Shown one piece after another: positions 39,362-47,057 of a stretch of DNA of 64,000 nt. The position numbers and the translations under genes were made by a program. Every line of letters begins with the position of its first letter. Within the stretch, counting starts at the first letter, position 1. The stretch spans positions 24,446,972 through 24,510,971 of the forward strand of contig OY855914.1 in assembly GCA_963693305.1 (NCBI GenBank). Reading direction: 5' to 3'. The DNA is from Meandrina meandrites. Lineage: Eukaryota; Cnidaria; Anthozoa; Scleractinia; Meandrinidae. The notes under the pieces were generated by a model, which was given only the letters and a program-made list of their open reading frames with translations, did not search any database and was not told the origin of the DNA.

Positions 39362-39647
39362 CTGTTGGAGGTTTTACCTGCATGCCTGATCCTGTTTTCT
39401 TTTTGATAGCGTTGCGCACACGTCTGATTTGTGTCTTGCTCATGTCTATGTCCACACCCGTTTTGTTTTTGATAGCGCGCTCTATTTTTTTGATCTGCCT
39501 GGTGGTTAAGTGCAAAGTGTCGCTTCCGCCGGTTATAGCCTCGTTTTTAAATCTGAGTGTAACTGCTTCTCCTCGCCCAAAGGCTCGCGCGAGGTTTACC
39601 TTCTGCCCATCTGAAAGTGAAATCTTGTGCGGATAGTAAGTCGTCAT
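39267..39647 (-). CDS. Small basic Polinton protein with LTxxQ motifs, 126 aa
   Basis: Starts MTTYYPHKISLSDGQKVNLA and contains LHLTTRQIKKIERAIKN and MSKTQIRRVRNAIKK, two related helix-like repeats. The C-terminus is proline-, glycine- and arginine-rich (RINPPPYMRPPPF). Small proteins of this style sit beside capsid genes in Polintons. A nucleic-acid- or capsid-associated core protein is inferred from charge and position. TATAT lies 5 bases before the ATG. It overlaps the protease gene downstream. Confidence 0.75.
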   Translation of the reverse strand: MTTYYPHKISLSDGQKVNLARAFGRGEAVTLRFKNEAITGGSDTLHLTTRQIKKIERAIKNKTGVDIDMSKTQIRRVRNAIKKKTGSGMQVKPPTGGKGMRINPPPYMRPPPFIGSWGDQKKARLR

Positions 39648-39737
39648 CTCTTATATTTCATACAAAATTATTTTACTTTCATTTGCTACAAAGTTGCTAC
39701 ACATTAACTTTTGTTATGCTAAATAAATTCTGAGTCA

Positions 39738-41009
39738 TTAACCCATAACCAGCTCATTACCCACCTGCCTGAGAGCAAATTCGGACTCATACAAAATTCC
39801 TGCATAAATGGTGTAGTCTTGCGCGTTGGCCGCCTCGTTGAGCCTGTAGTGAAAAACCATCTGCTTCGGGTCGTTGGTCATGTTATCCTTGTTTTCACGT
39901 AGGTCGAAATAAAGTATTGGGTATAAATCTTTGAAGTTGTTGGGCTGAAGCTGCACACCGGTGTTGTAGTCGTTTTTGCGATACCGGTAGTTCATCAAGT
40001 CATTAAGAATGCGCAGTTTGAAGTTTTCGTCGTAGTCCAGCTCCGGATAGTACTGTGAAGAGCCGTACTGTAGCCGGCAAGTTGCAAGTTTTGCTGAATT
40101 GTCTCCATCAATGTCAAAGGTGTCAAAGAAGTAGGGGTTTTCGGTCAAGGCGTCTTTTTTCCTTGACCGTTGAATGAAAATGAAAACATGTTTGGCATCC
40201 TTTATACCGGGATTTATCTGCCACGAACCAAAAGCGTCACGCCGGCTACTGCTGGGTTGGATCATTTCATTCAGGTACGTCCATTTCTGAGGTTTCAAAA
40301 AGTTTTCGTTTGCGAGCTTCTGCCCTTCGCTGGTGAAACGCAGCAATGGAACCCACAGCTCGAAGTTTCTCACCACTATCCTACGATTGGTGCCATCGTT
40401 TTGCCAAATCAGCTCTGCATCCGATTGTAGCTCAATTTCGAACTCCATCTGCATGGGGGGAAGAAGCTTGTCACTCAGCTCTTCGAAGAATGAGTACCTG
40501 TTAAGCGGAATGAGGGTTTCAACCGTTTTTTGGGGGTCGCCGAGGGCAAGCAAGCCCCTTGCTCTGATTCCTTGGTTGGTGGCAGCGGCGGCTGTTACAT
40601 CGCTATCCGTTGTGTCCAAATACCAAAACTGATTTTTTGCCGCGCTCCTCGCATAGTCATCAGAAAAATCCAACAAGTTTTTGATAAATATGAGCTTGTG
40701 AATGTTGTCTACGTTGTAAATGTTTTTGCCCGATGATTTTACCACAAGTTTGTTTATCAGTGAAAATGAGCCGTTAATGGGCGCTGATTGGGTATTTGCT
40801 GCAACTGCCGCACCATTTGCGGTTGCCTCGAAAGTGAAATCAGCCCGGAAGTAGGCGTTATACCAGTCATACCAGTTGTCTCGGTCGGTGAGTGTGAATT
40901 TATAGTTTGTCTTTACCTGGTGCTGATTGTTTCCCGGGATAGTGATCGGTTTGTCTAACATGATACGAACATACTCTGTTTTTTCCAAATGCCTGTGGCT
41001 TCTGAACAT
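39738..41009 (-). CDS. Major capsid protein, double jelly-roll
   Basis: 423 aa. Length, position next to penton and protease genes, and sequence style (early VRIMLDKPITIPG, RFTSEGQKLANENFLKPQKW, YYPELDYDENFKLRIL, late ILYESEFALRQVGNELVMG) fit the hexon-like double jelly-roll major capsid protein of Polintons and adintoviruses. It should build the icosahedral shell as trimers. The fold is inferred; a structure prediction would settle it. CCTATATAT lies about 10 bases before the ATG. Confidence 0.88.
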   Translation of the reverse strand: MFRSHRHLEKTEYVRIMLDKPITIPGNNQHQVKTNYKFTLTDRDNWYDWYNAYFRADFTFEATANGAAVAANTQSAPINGSFSLINKLVVKSSGKNIYNVDNIHKLIFIKNLLDFSDDYARSAAKNQFWYLDTTDSDVTAAAATNQGIRARGLLALGDPQKTVETLIPLNRYSFFEELSDKLLPPMQMEFEIELQSDAELIWQNDGTNRRIVVRNFELWVPLLRFTSEGQKLANENFLKPQKWTYLNEMIQPSSSRRDAFGSWQINPGIKDAKHVFIFIQRSRKKDALTENPYFFDTFDIDGDNSAKLATCRLQYGSSQYYPELDYDENFKLRILNDLMNYRYRKNDYNTGVQLQPNNFKDLYPILYFDLRENKDNMTNDPKQMVFHYRLNEAANAQDYTIYAGILYESEFALRQVGNELVMG

Positions 41010-41042
41010 CTTGCGGCCTATATATCTTTTTAAAAAATTATT

Positions 41043-41528
41043 TTAATTTTCTGCTATCAATTGGTTTACTTTCATCCTTGCAGCCCGACCCGCGTTTAAA
41101 ATCTGTTGCAACTTTTTCCGTGAATCCCCGCTTAACTGAGTTGCTACCCCAGGGTTTAGCATCTTCTTCAGTTTCTGTTTCGACTCTGTACTAAGTTTCT
41201 GTGATGGGGTCTTTTTACCCTTAGGTTTTACAGTTGGAGTCTTTTTACTCTTTGGTTTTACACTTGGGGTAGCAACTGAGTTGCTATTTCGCAAAACCGC
41301 TTGTATCTTGTCAGCCGCTTTTTCTTCTGCTTTTTCTGCGGCTTTTTTCAGCATTTGCTTCGAGGCTTCATTTACAGCCTTCTCCAACGTCTTTCGGGTG
41401 ACTTGCTTTTTGAACCGCTTTCCTATATTCATCAGGGTGTCTCTTACAACCCCCGTACCTTTGTGTCTGTATCTATAGGTTCCGTTTGGCGCGTCATAAT
41501 ATCTCGCCCACTCGCTCGGATGATTCAT
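41043..41528 (-). CDS. Basic core-like protein, 161 aa
   Basis: Start set at MNHPSEWARYYDAPNG, just after a TTATAC stretch; the frame runs 23 codons further upstream. Rich in Lys, Arg and Ala with a helical KKAAEKAEEKAADKIQ region and repeated KPKSKKTP/KPKGKKTP units. It crosses two copies of the 15-bp palindrome, giving NSVATP and VATQLS. A DNA-condensing core protein is a fair guess from charge and place between the capsid genes; no family recognised. Confidence 0.7.
   Translation of the reverse strand: MNHPSEWARYYDAPNGTYRYRHKGTGVVRDTLMNIGKRFKKQVTRKTLEKAVNEASKQMLKKAAEKAEEKAADKIQAVLRNSNSVATPSVKPKSKKTPTVKPKGKKTPSQKLSTESKQKLKKMLNPGVATQLSGDSRKKLQQILNAGRAARMKVNQLIAEN
41271..41285. repeat. 15-bp palindrome, site 4 (partial fifth at 41134-41145)
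   Basis: AGCAACTGAGTTGCT within the basic core-like gene, preceded by GGGGT. A half-degenerate copy (AACTGAGTTGCTACCCC) lies about 135 bp away. Confidence 0.75.
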
Positions 41529-41568
41529 TATTATACTTATGTGTAAATTATTTATGTGTAAATTATTT

Positions 41569-42354
41569 TCAGATGCGCTTAGGTGTTTCTTCTTCAATGA
41601 TGATACTTAAAGCCACGTCTTGGTCATTCAGATCTATAATGTTGTTGCGCCCGTCCGTGATTTTGATATTTATCGCATTGATTCTATTTTTGTTCACCGG
41701 GTGCCACAGGAGGCGGTGGGGCTCTTTTGAAAAGGGGTAGCTGACGGAGAGTTCAGCGGTTGAAAAAGAAAACATAACGTCGCCCCCGATGTTGTCCACA
41801 GCCCTTGTGATGAGATCGCAATGGATATAGATCCAGTCGACGCCTCTTGTTATATTTGGCACGCGGTCGCTCCTATTGTTCGCTCCGTCTATTGTTTTCT
41901 TGTCAAAACCCAGCAACGCGGCGAATTCACCTCCACTTAGATCAAGCTCGTAGCCGTCCTGCAACAGAATGACCGCCCGATACGTTGTGGTGTGAAAATA
42001 CAGCTGGACAATAAACTTGGATTTTTCATCCTTGGGATCCACTCTTCCGATAAGCGACTGGATGGTGGTGTTGAGACCGTCGTAATCATACATTCCATCC
42101 GGAATTGTCACGGTTTTCCAGTTCTCTGTTTTTTTCCGCCATTTGAATTCGTTGTTGTTGTACAGTTTCGCGATGTTGTACCACGAATAGGTCATAGATA
42201 CCAGCTCATTTAACGCCGCCTTGTATGATTTGGAGGGATCTAAAGCGATTGGTGGGTCAAAGTTAATTGTGAAGTCATGTGACTTGCTGTTGGCGTTGTT
42301 TTGTTTGGCCAGCTGCGAGTCGAGCAACAGGTTGAAATGAAAATGGGTTGACAT
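41569..42354 (-). CDS. Minor capsid (penton-like) protein
   Basis: 261 aa. Begins with HFNLLLDSQLAKQNN and has FDPPIALDPSKSYKAALNEL, IPDGMYDYDGLNTTIQSLI and LLGFDKKTIDG, a set typical of Polinton minor capsid proteins, which form the vertices as single jelly-roll pentamers. Lies between the major capsid gene and the ATPase in the usual virion module. TATATAA is 8 bases before the ATG. Confidence 0.85.
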   Translation of the reverse strand: MSTHFHFNLLLDSQLAKQNNANSKSHDFTINFDPPIALDPSKSYKAALNELVSMTYSWYNIAKLYNNNEFKWRKKTENWKTVTIPDGMYDYDGLNTTIQSLIGRVDPKDEKSKFIVQLYFHTTTYRAVILLQDGYELDLSGGEFAALLGFDKKTIDGANNRSDRVPNITRGVDWIYIHCDLITRAVDNIGGDVMFSFSTAELSVSYPFSKEPHRLLWHPVNKNRINAINIKITDGRNNIIDLNDQDVALSIIIEEETPKRI

Positions 42355-42359
42355 GTTGC

Positions 42360-43247
42360 TTATATAATACTTCCCAAAATTTTGTGGGCTTCTTTTTGTG
42401 TTATTTCCTTTAGCTTTACCAGCAACCCCAACATCTGCTGGACCTGTTTTTTCAGCTTCAGTGAAGTGTTGCCCGCCTGTATAGACGCCAAGCTTAAGTA
42501 TAGCCTTTCAACCAAAGCGTTTGGATCAACACTTCCGCTTCCTTCCATTTCTTCGTCTGAGGGTTCCATCGATTCGAAATACCTTTGGGGTATTTTAATC
42601 CCTTTTTTTCTCCTTTCAAGAATTTCATCTCTTGCCTTTTTTATGTCTGCCAATGTGTAGTTGTGAAATTTTGATGTTTTGCTTTTTACAACATAGTTCG
42701 GATTGTTTTTATTTTTTGTTAACATGCTGTTTAGTGTCTGCAGGTCAGTTGACTCTGATCCCTTGATAACCAGTTCTTGTGGTGGTCCCCATTTACTTGG
42801 TTGGGGTTTTACCCCACTTGTACTTGGTTGCTCTTCTTCCATTAATTCTGTTTCTTCCTCTTCAGCTAAAGGTGGCAACGGTGTTGATGTAGGTGATAGT
42901 GGTGGTGGTGATGATGTTGGTGATGATGGTGATGGTGATGGTGGTGGTGTTGGTGATGGTGTTGGAGGTGGAGTTTCCGCATCCGGGTTAAAATCTCCGT
43001 CGAAGGGGTTGTTTAAATCAAACTCATCCATACCATAGTCTGGAACCTCTTCTTTCTCTTCTTTTGGTGCCGTCCCTACTTGGAGTTTGTCAAGCCGCGA
43101 TGTGATAGGTTTGAACAAATCCTCACCTGATAGCTGGCCAAACCCTTTATTGATTTTGGTATTTTTTATTACCGCGAGGATTTTGTCGTTCTGCTGCTCA
43201 ACTTCAGCCTTTTCGCTGACAAGTTTTTGCCACTTCTTCATGGACAT
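42360..43247 (-). CDS. Unknown virion-block protein with proline-rich centre, 295 aa
   Basis: Start placed at MSMKKWQKLV because the upstream in-frame ATG would lie beyond the promoter. The N-terminus is a short coiled-coil-like stretch. The centre is acidic, then a Pro/Ser/Thr tract (PPPTPSPTPPPSPSPSSP) encoded by a GGTGAT-like trinucleotide repeat. The C-terminal 90 residues are helical (NTSLKLKKQVQQMLGLLVKL). No family recognised. Position suggests a structural or scaffold protein of the virion. Confidence 0.72.
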   Translation of the reverse strand: MSMKKWQKLVSEKAEVEQQNDKILAVIKNTKINKGFGQLSGEDLFKPITSRLDKLQVGTAPKEEKEEVPDYGMDEFDLNNPFDGDFNPDAETPPPTPSPTPPPSPSPSSPTSSPPPLSPTSTPLPPLAEEEETELMEEEQPSTSGVKPQPSKWGPPQELVIKGSESTDLQTLNSMLTKNKNNPNYVVKSKTSKFHNYTLADIKKARDEILERRKKGIKIPQRYFESMEPSDEEMEGSGSVDPNALVERLYLSLASIQAGNTSLKLKKQVQQMLGLLVKLKEITQKEAHKILGSII

Positions 43248-43275
43248 ATTTTTGCCGTATATATAACAGAAAAAA
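43248..43275. promoter_or_regulatory. Bidirectional promoter, 28-bp gap with TATATATA core
   Basis: The only space between the divergent 295-aa gene and the ATPase gene. It contains CCGTATATATAACAG, a self-complementary core usable in both directions. Confidence 0.55.
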
Positions 43276-43908
43276 ATGAAAATTCCCAATTACGACCCCA
43301 GTTTGACTACAAAAAGTAATTACAAGCAAGGCCACCCTTGTATGCCAGCTGATACCTTTCGGATGCTTATTTGCGGGCCAAGCAACTCTGGTAAGACAAA
43401 TATTCTCATGCATATGCTTTACAGGCTGTTGGTCTACGACAAAATTTACCTTTGCGCTAAGAACCTGCATCAAGACAAGTACCAATATTTGATTGATGAT
43501 TTCGACACAAGAGTCAATCCTGTGGCTGGCTATAATGTTATTGAAGCCGCCAACGATGTTATCCCTTTGGAAACGCTGTCCACTGACAACCAAAAGATTG
43601 TAATTTTCGATGACATGGTTTGTGAAAGCAACCAAAACGACATTATCGATTATTTTATCAACGGGCGCCACCGCAATTGCAGCGTCATTTATCTTTCTCA
43701 AAGCTATTTTAAGGTCCCCAAAAACATCCGAGATAATTGTAGCCACTTTTGCATTTTCAACTTTCTTCCCAGAGAAAATAACCGTATTGCTGATGAATTG
43801 GGAATTGACAGAGAGCTGCTTGAAAGGGCTACCGATGCTAAATATTCTTTTTTATACCACGACAAACCAAAAAAACAAACTCTAAAAAATTTTGACGAAA
43901 ATATATAG
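43276..43908 (+). CDS. FtsK/HerA-type genome-packaging ATPase
   Basis: Pumps DNA into preformed capsids in double-jelly-roll viruses. 210 aa. Walker A GPSNSGKT at residues 34-41, Walker B KIVIFDDM near 113, followed by a conserved-looking [17 protein letters not shown] (sensor region). Length is typical for Polintons. The fibre ATG follows the stop by 2 bases, and the ATATATAG at the ATPase end may serve as its promoter. Confidence 0.93.
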   Translation: MKIPNYDPSLTTKSNYKQGHPCMPADTFRMLICGPSNSGKTNILMHMLYRLLVYDKIYLCAKNLHQDKYQYLIDDFDTRVNPVAGYNVIEAANDVIPLETLSTDNQKIVIFDDMVCESNQNDIIDYFINGRHRNCSVIYLSQSYFKVPKNIRDNCSHFCIFNFLPRENNRIADELGIDRELLERATDAKYSFLYHDKPKKQTLKNFDENI

Positions 43909-43910
43909 AG

Positions 43911-45533
43911 ATGGGGTTTCTTAACGGTGCGACGGGTGCAACTCAAACACATGAAGAGTCTACTTCAATCCGAGGGCAAGCTGGCCCTGCTGGTCCTGCT
44001 GGTCCAACTGGTGCAACTGGACCACAGGGCCCTAAAGGTGAAAAAGGGGATAAGGGCGATACTGGCCCACAAGGTCCTAAAGGAGATAAAGGTGATGCTG
44101 GAGAAAAAGGATTAAAAGGCGAAAGAGGTCCACAAGGGCGAACCGGACCTGCCGGACCTGCTGGAGCTACTGGGCCAACCGGACCAACTGGAGCTACAGG
44201 ACCTTCGGGACCCACTGGAGCAACTGGACCTGCGGGTTCGAGAGGCGCTATTGGACCAAAAGGTGCAAAAGGTGATAAGGGTGATAGTGGGGATGTATCA
44301 ACCGCTAGCGTTACTGGTGACATTGTCATGAACGACCATGCAATAAAGCAACTTGCAAATCCTGTCGGCGATCAAGATGCTGTCAATCTCACTTCAATGA
44401 AAAAATATGTGGGCTCCTCTGCAATTACAACTGGGCACGCCCATAAAAAGAATGACTTAGGCTTTTTAACCCAAAGGGTTGGTGTTTCAGCTGTAAACAA
44501 TATTTCTTCTGTTACCGTTGAAGACTTTACATCCAACCTTCACAGTGTCAATAAAAAGGCTTACACTTTTAACATTATAAAAACAAGTGACAATTCTTTC
44601 AACTCGCGTTTGGCGTTGAATAAAACACCTCTAAAAGAAGGAGAGTACACTATATGTGTTGAGTTCTTTTACCCTAAAAACAAAAACGACCAAAACTGGT
44701 TTCTTAACCCTTTAAACAAGTTGGCCTCCAGTACTATTACCTACCACACCAAACGCTTTGCCACCCATGACCCTCCGTATATAAGGATCATTTTTAATAC
44801 TTACAAATCAAAAGATAAGAATGACGACACTATCTATTTTGACATTTTAAATCCAGGTTATGATGGTTCAGCACCTAGTGAAAAGGCCGCTTTAATCATT
44901 TACGGTGTAAAGGGGTATCAATCAGATATAGACGGAATTATTTACGATGATGTTTTCTTTCTCGATCCCGACGGTGATTTTACTCTACAAACAAATTTAG
45001 ATATGAACTTTTTTCAAATAAAAAATTATGATCCAGGCTTCGCAACAGACAGCGATACAATCAAATTACAAAAAGATTTAGATCTAAACGGTAATGCGTT
45101 AAAGAATTTCCAACCTAGAATAGTAATAACTGGCGAATGGAACTCGGATGAAAATGTTACTGGTAACAGAACTTTTGTTAAATTCGGTAATGACATTCGT
45201 GTGATGGCGCCATTTCCTTGCTTACTCGACGGTATCTCAGCTTTAATTATAGAACAAAAGGGTGCCTCTAGAACTTATGAAAGAATAGGTTTTAATTTTA
45301 CTTTACCTAGTGGTTTTCAAAGTGGCGTCCCATTTACAAGCGTACGTAATGCTGATGGTTTAAAATACCAATATGCGGAGCCCCGTTATGGCGGTGAAAG
45401 AAAACAAATAAATCCGGGAGACTATTTTGCGGTTTATTTATCTCAACACGACCACCCCAATAGAGGCCTATCTAATACAAAACGTGTATTGGTAAGTTTA
45501 ATTTTAATAGACGATTTTTCTTTTAAGAGGTAA
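43911..45533 (+). CDS. Collagen-like fibre/spike protein
   Basis: 540 aa. Residues about 22-125 are uninterrupted Gly-X-Y repeats ([15 protein letters not shown] and the like), which should form a triple helix. A linker with [20 protein letters not shown] resembles trimerisation segments of phage and viral fibres. The remaining 380 residues are beta-rich and probably globular. Expected as a vertex or surface fibre for host attachment; inference from architecture. No signal peptide. TATATAG overlaps the preceding stop codon. Confidence 0.85.
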   Translation: MGFLNGATGATQTHEESTSIRGQAGPAGPAGPTGATGPQGPKGEKGDKGDTGPQGPKGDKGDAGEKGLKGERGPQGRTGPAGPAGATGPTGPTGATGPSGPTGATGPAGSRGAIGPKGAKGDKGDSGDVSTASVTGDIVMNDHAIKQLANPVGDQDAVNLTSMKKYVGSSAITTGHAHKKNDLGFLTQRVGVSAVNNISSVTVEDFTSNLHSVNKKAYTFNIIKTSDNSFNSRLALNKTPLKEGEYTICVEFFYPKNKNDQNWFLNPLNKLASSTITYHTKRFATHDPPYIRIIFNTYKSKDKNDDTIYFDILNPGYDGSAPSEKAALIIYGVKGYQSDIDGIIYDDVFFLDPDGDFTLQTNLDMNFFQIKNYDPGFATDSDTIKLQKDLDLNGNALKNFQPRIVITGEWNSDENVTGNRTFVKFGNDIRVMAPFPCLLDGISALIIEQKGASRTYERIGFNFTLPSGFQSGVPFTSVRNADGLKYQYAEPRYGGERKQINPGDYFAVYLSQHDHPNRGLSNTKRVLVSLILIDDFSFKR

Positions 45534-45563
45534 GTTTGCCGACCGCTCTTCTTCTCAGAAATA

Positions 45564-45977
45564 TCACGCAAAGACTCCTCTCCATTTCGAGGAGAAAGAT
45601 CTCTTGAAGCACTCATCATAAACATTTTCATCAAAAATAGGATAACCGAGATAGTGTCTGAATCCATTTCTAATACACAGATTACAGAGACCATTTCGCG
45701 AACATCTGCTTCTGTCACATTTATAACAGAACAAGACCCTTACAATTTGTTTATTGCGATCACAAAATGGAGCTTCATTAATTGCAGCATGAACTTTATC
45801 CCAGCCGAGAGTTTTACGCTGTTTGAGCTTCATTGAAGTATACCCTTTATTGATCTCTTTTCTGACATCGTCCCAGCCAAGCATTTTACGCTGCCAGAGT
45901 TTTATTACAATATACTCGTTGCAGATTTTTTCTCGAAGTTCTTGTGGAAGTGCTTGTATCAGTTCTAATGTATCCAT
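45564..45977 (-). CDS. F-box-like/Cys-rich Polinton protein, 137 aa
   Basis: The N-terminal MDTLELIQALPQELREKI resembles the start of an F-box. Then come two related units, IKLWQRKMLGWDDVRKEIN and MKLKQRKTLGWDKVHAAIN, and a Cys cluster (CYKCDRSRCSRNGLCNLC) that could bind zinc. F-box-like proteins recruit ubiquitin ligases; that role is only a possibility here. Faces the fibre gene tail to tail. Confidence 0.6.
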   Translation of the reverse strand: MDTLELIQALPQELREKICNEYIVIKLWQRKMLGWDDVRKEINKGYTSMKLKQRKTLGWDKVHAAINEAPFCDRNKQIVRVLFCYKCDRSRCSRNGLCNLCIRNGFRHYLGYPIFDENVYDECFKRSFSSKWRGVFA

Positions 45978-45979
45978 GT

Positions 45980-46357
45980 TTATACACTTATGGCGCGTTT
46001 CTCTAATTGCAGCGCCCCGTCTTCGAAGAAAACTTTATCTATGAAGCTGATTTGTTTTTCATAGTCCAGCGCGCCGTCTTCGAAGAAAACTTTATCTATG
46101 AAGCTGATTTGTTTTTTACTGCCTTTTGAGGCTTTGTCCCGCAGGTATTCTTCCCACTCTTCCTTCGTGGCAGGGATACACTGATTCAGGGTTTTCCTGA
46201 TTTTCTGCCCTTTGTAGACCACGTGTGTATCTTCTTGATACTTTTCTATCTCTTCTTCCAACTTTTTCACCATTTCCGCTAGCCCCTCTTTCAACTTTTT
46301 ATTGAATACCTTTTTTTGCTCGGGGTTCAGATTTTGCGCTGCTGCTATCTCCGCCAT
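45980..46357 (-). CDS. Unknown helical protein with tandem 19-aa repeat, 125 aa
   Basis: Coiled-coil-like N-terminal half (KKLKEGLAEMVKKLEEEIEK). The C-terminus has KQISFIDKVFFEDGAL twice in a row, the product of a 57-bp tandem duplication at about 46011-46124 with almost no divergence. It ends 3 bases before the next gene's start. No TATATA nearby; it may share a transcript with its upstream neighbour. Confidence 0.65.
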   Translation of the reverse strand: MAEIAAAQNLNPEQKKVFNKKLKEGLAEMVKKLEEEIEKYQEDTHVVYKGQKIRKTLNQCIPATKEEWEEYLRDKASKGSKKQISFIDKVFFEDGALDYEKQISFIDKVFFEDGALQLEKRAISV

Positions 46358-46391
46358 TTGCTTTCAACTTTTATTAATTAGCTTTTTTGCT

Positions 46392-46775
46392 CTAAAAGCC
46401 CAAACTTTTCTTTAATATGTACTCCACCTGGGCCTCGCTAAACTCGTTCGACATTATTCTGCCACAGAGCCGTGATGTCATGATTGGCGTTTCGTAAACT
46501 TGTTCTCCTGGGCCCGTCAAATCGAACTCTTCCAGATCTGTTGATTCGGTTATATCCACTTCTTCCACTTCTTCTTGTGTGATTAGCGTGTTCTTTAAAT
46601 CCTGTGGGCTCATTTTTTTCATTGTTGTGAGCAGCTGTTCTGATATGTGTATTGGGGGGTCTTTAACTTCATCTGGTTCGCTTTTAATTATTAAATCTGA
46701 TGTTGTTATTCTGTTTTTAGGAGTTGTAGTTTTTTTTCGACTTTGGCTAAGAATTCCTTTTCTTCCTCGTCCCAT
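46392..46775 (-). CDS. Unknown acidic protein at the right end of Polinton 1, 127 aa
   Basis: Start set at MGRGRKGILS; the frame stays open 14 codons further into the terminal repeat, to an ATG identical to the one upstream of PolB. The N-terminus is basic (GRGRKG, SRKKTT); the rest is acidic with EEVEEVDITESTDLEEFD. No family recognised. A transcription or DNA-binding factor is one possibility, without direct support. Confidence 0.6.
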   Translation of the reverse strand: MGRGRKGILSQSRKKTTTPKNRITTSDLIIKSEPDEVKDPPIHISEQLLTTMKKMSPQDLKNTLITQEEVEEVDITESTDLEEFDLTGPGEQVYETPIMTSRLCGRIMSNEFSEAQVEYILKKSLGF

Positions 46776-46797
46776 TTGTGTAAAGTTTCTATTGATC

Positions 46798-47057
46798 TTT
46801 GTACATTTCTGTTGCATCCCTCTAAATGGGCATCCTTTTCATCCTTCTCTTGCGAGTAGTAATATCGGAGTCTATCAAATACTACCGAGCAGCACCCACC
46901 TTTTGCCTCTTTCCTAAGGTTTACACTAAGTTTTCAACTTACCGAGCGAGCTTTGTGAGCGAGGTAAGTTGAAAATCCTTAGTGTAAACCTTAGGAAAGA
47001 GGCAAAATTAGGTGGGTGCGCCCGAGGTGGTATTTGATAGACTCCGATATTACTACT
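46798..47057 (-). repeat. Right terminal inverted repeat of Polinton 1
   Basis: Reverse complement of 30001-30260 with no difference seen, including the internal palindrome. Ends ATATTACTACT, followed by the GATGT target duplication. Confidence 0.9.

Larger units (their letters stand above)
30001..47057. mobile_element. Complete Polinton/Maverick (adintovirus-like) element, 17,057 bp
   Basis: Self-synthesising large DNA transposon or integrated virus. Terminal inverted repeats of 260 bp (30001-30260 and 46798-47057) read as identical and start AG / end CT. GATGT follows the right end (47058-47062) and precedes the left end (29996-30000) as target duplication. The opposite foldback arm shows the undisturbed target near 49434-49450. 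The element encodes PolB, integrase, protease, ATPase, major and minor capsid proteins, plus fibre and PLA2 genes, all unbroken. It lies in an intron of MCM2 with PolB in the same orientation as the host gene. Confidence 0.93.

Noticed and set aside
43943..44329. Pro-rich minus-strand frame opposite the collagen repeats
   Set aside because: Collagen Gly-X-Y codons give an open, Pro-rich antisense frame automatically.
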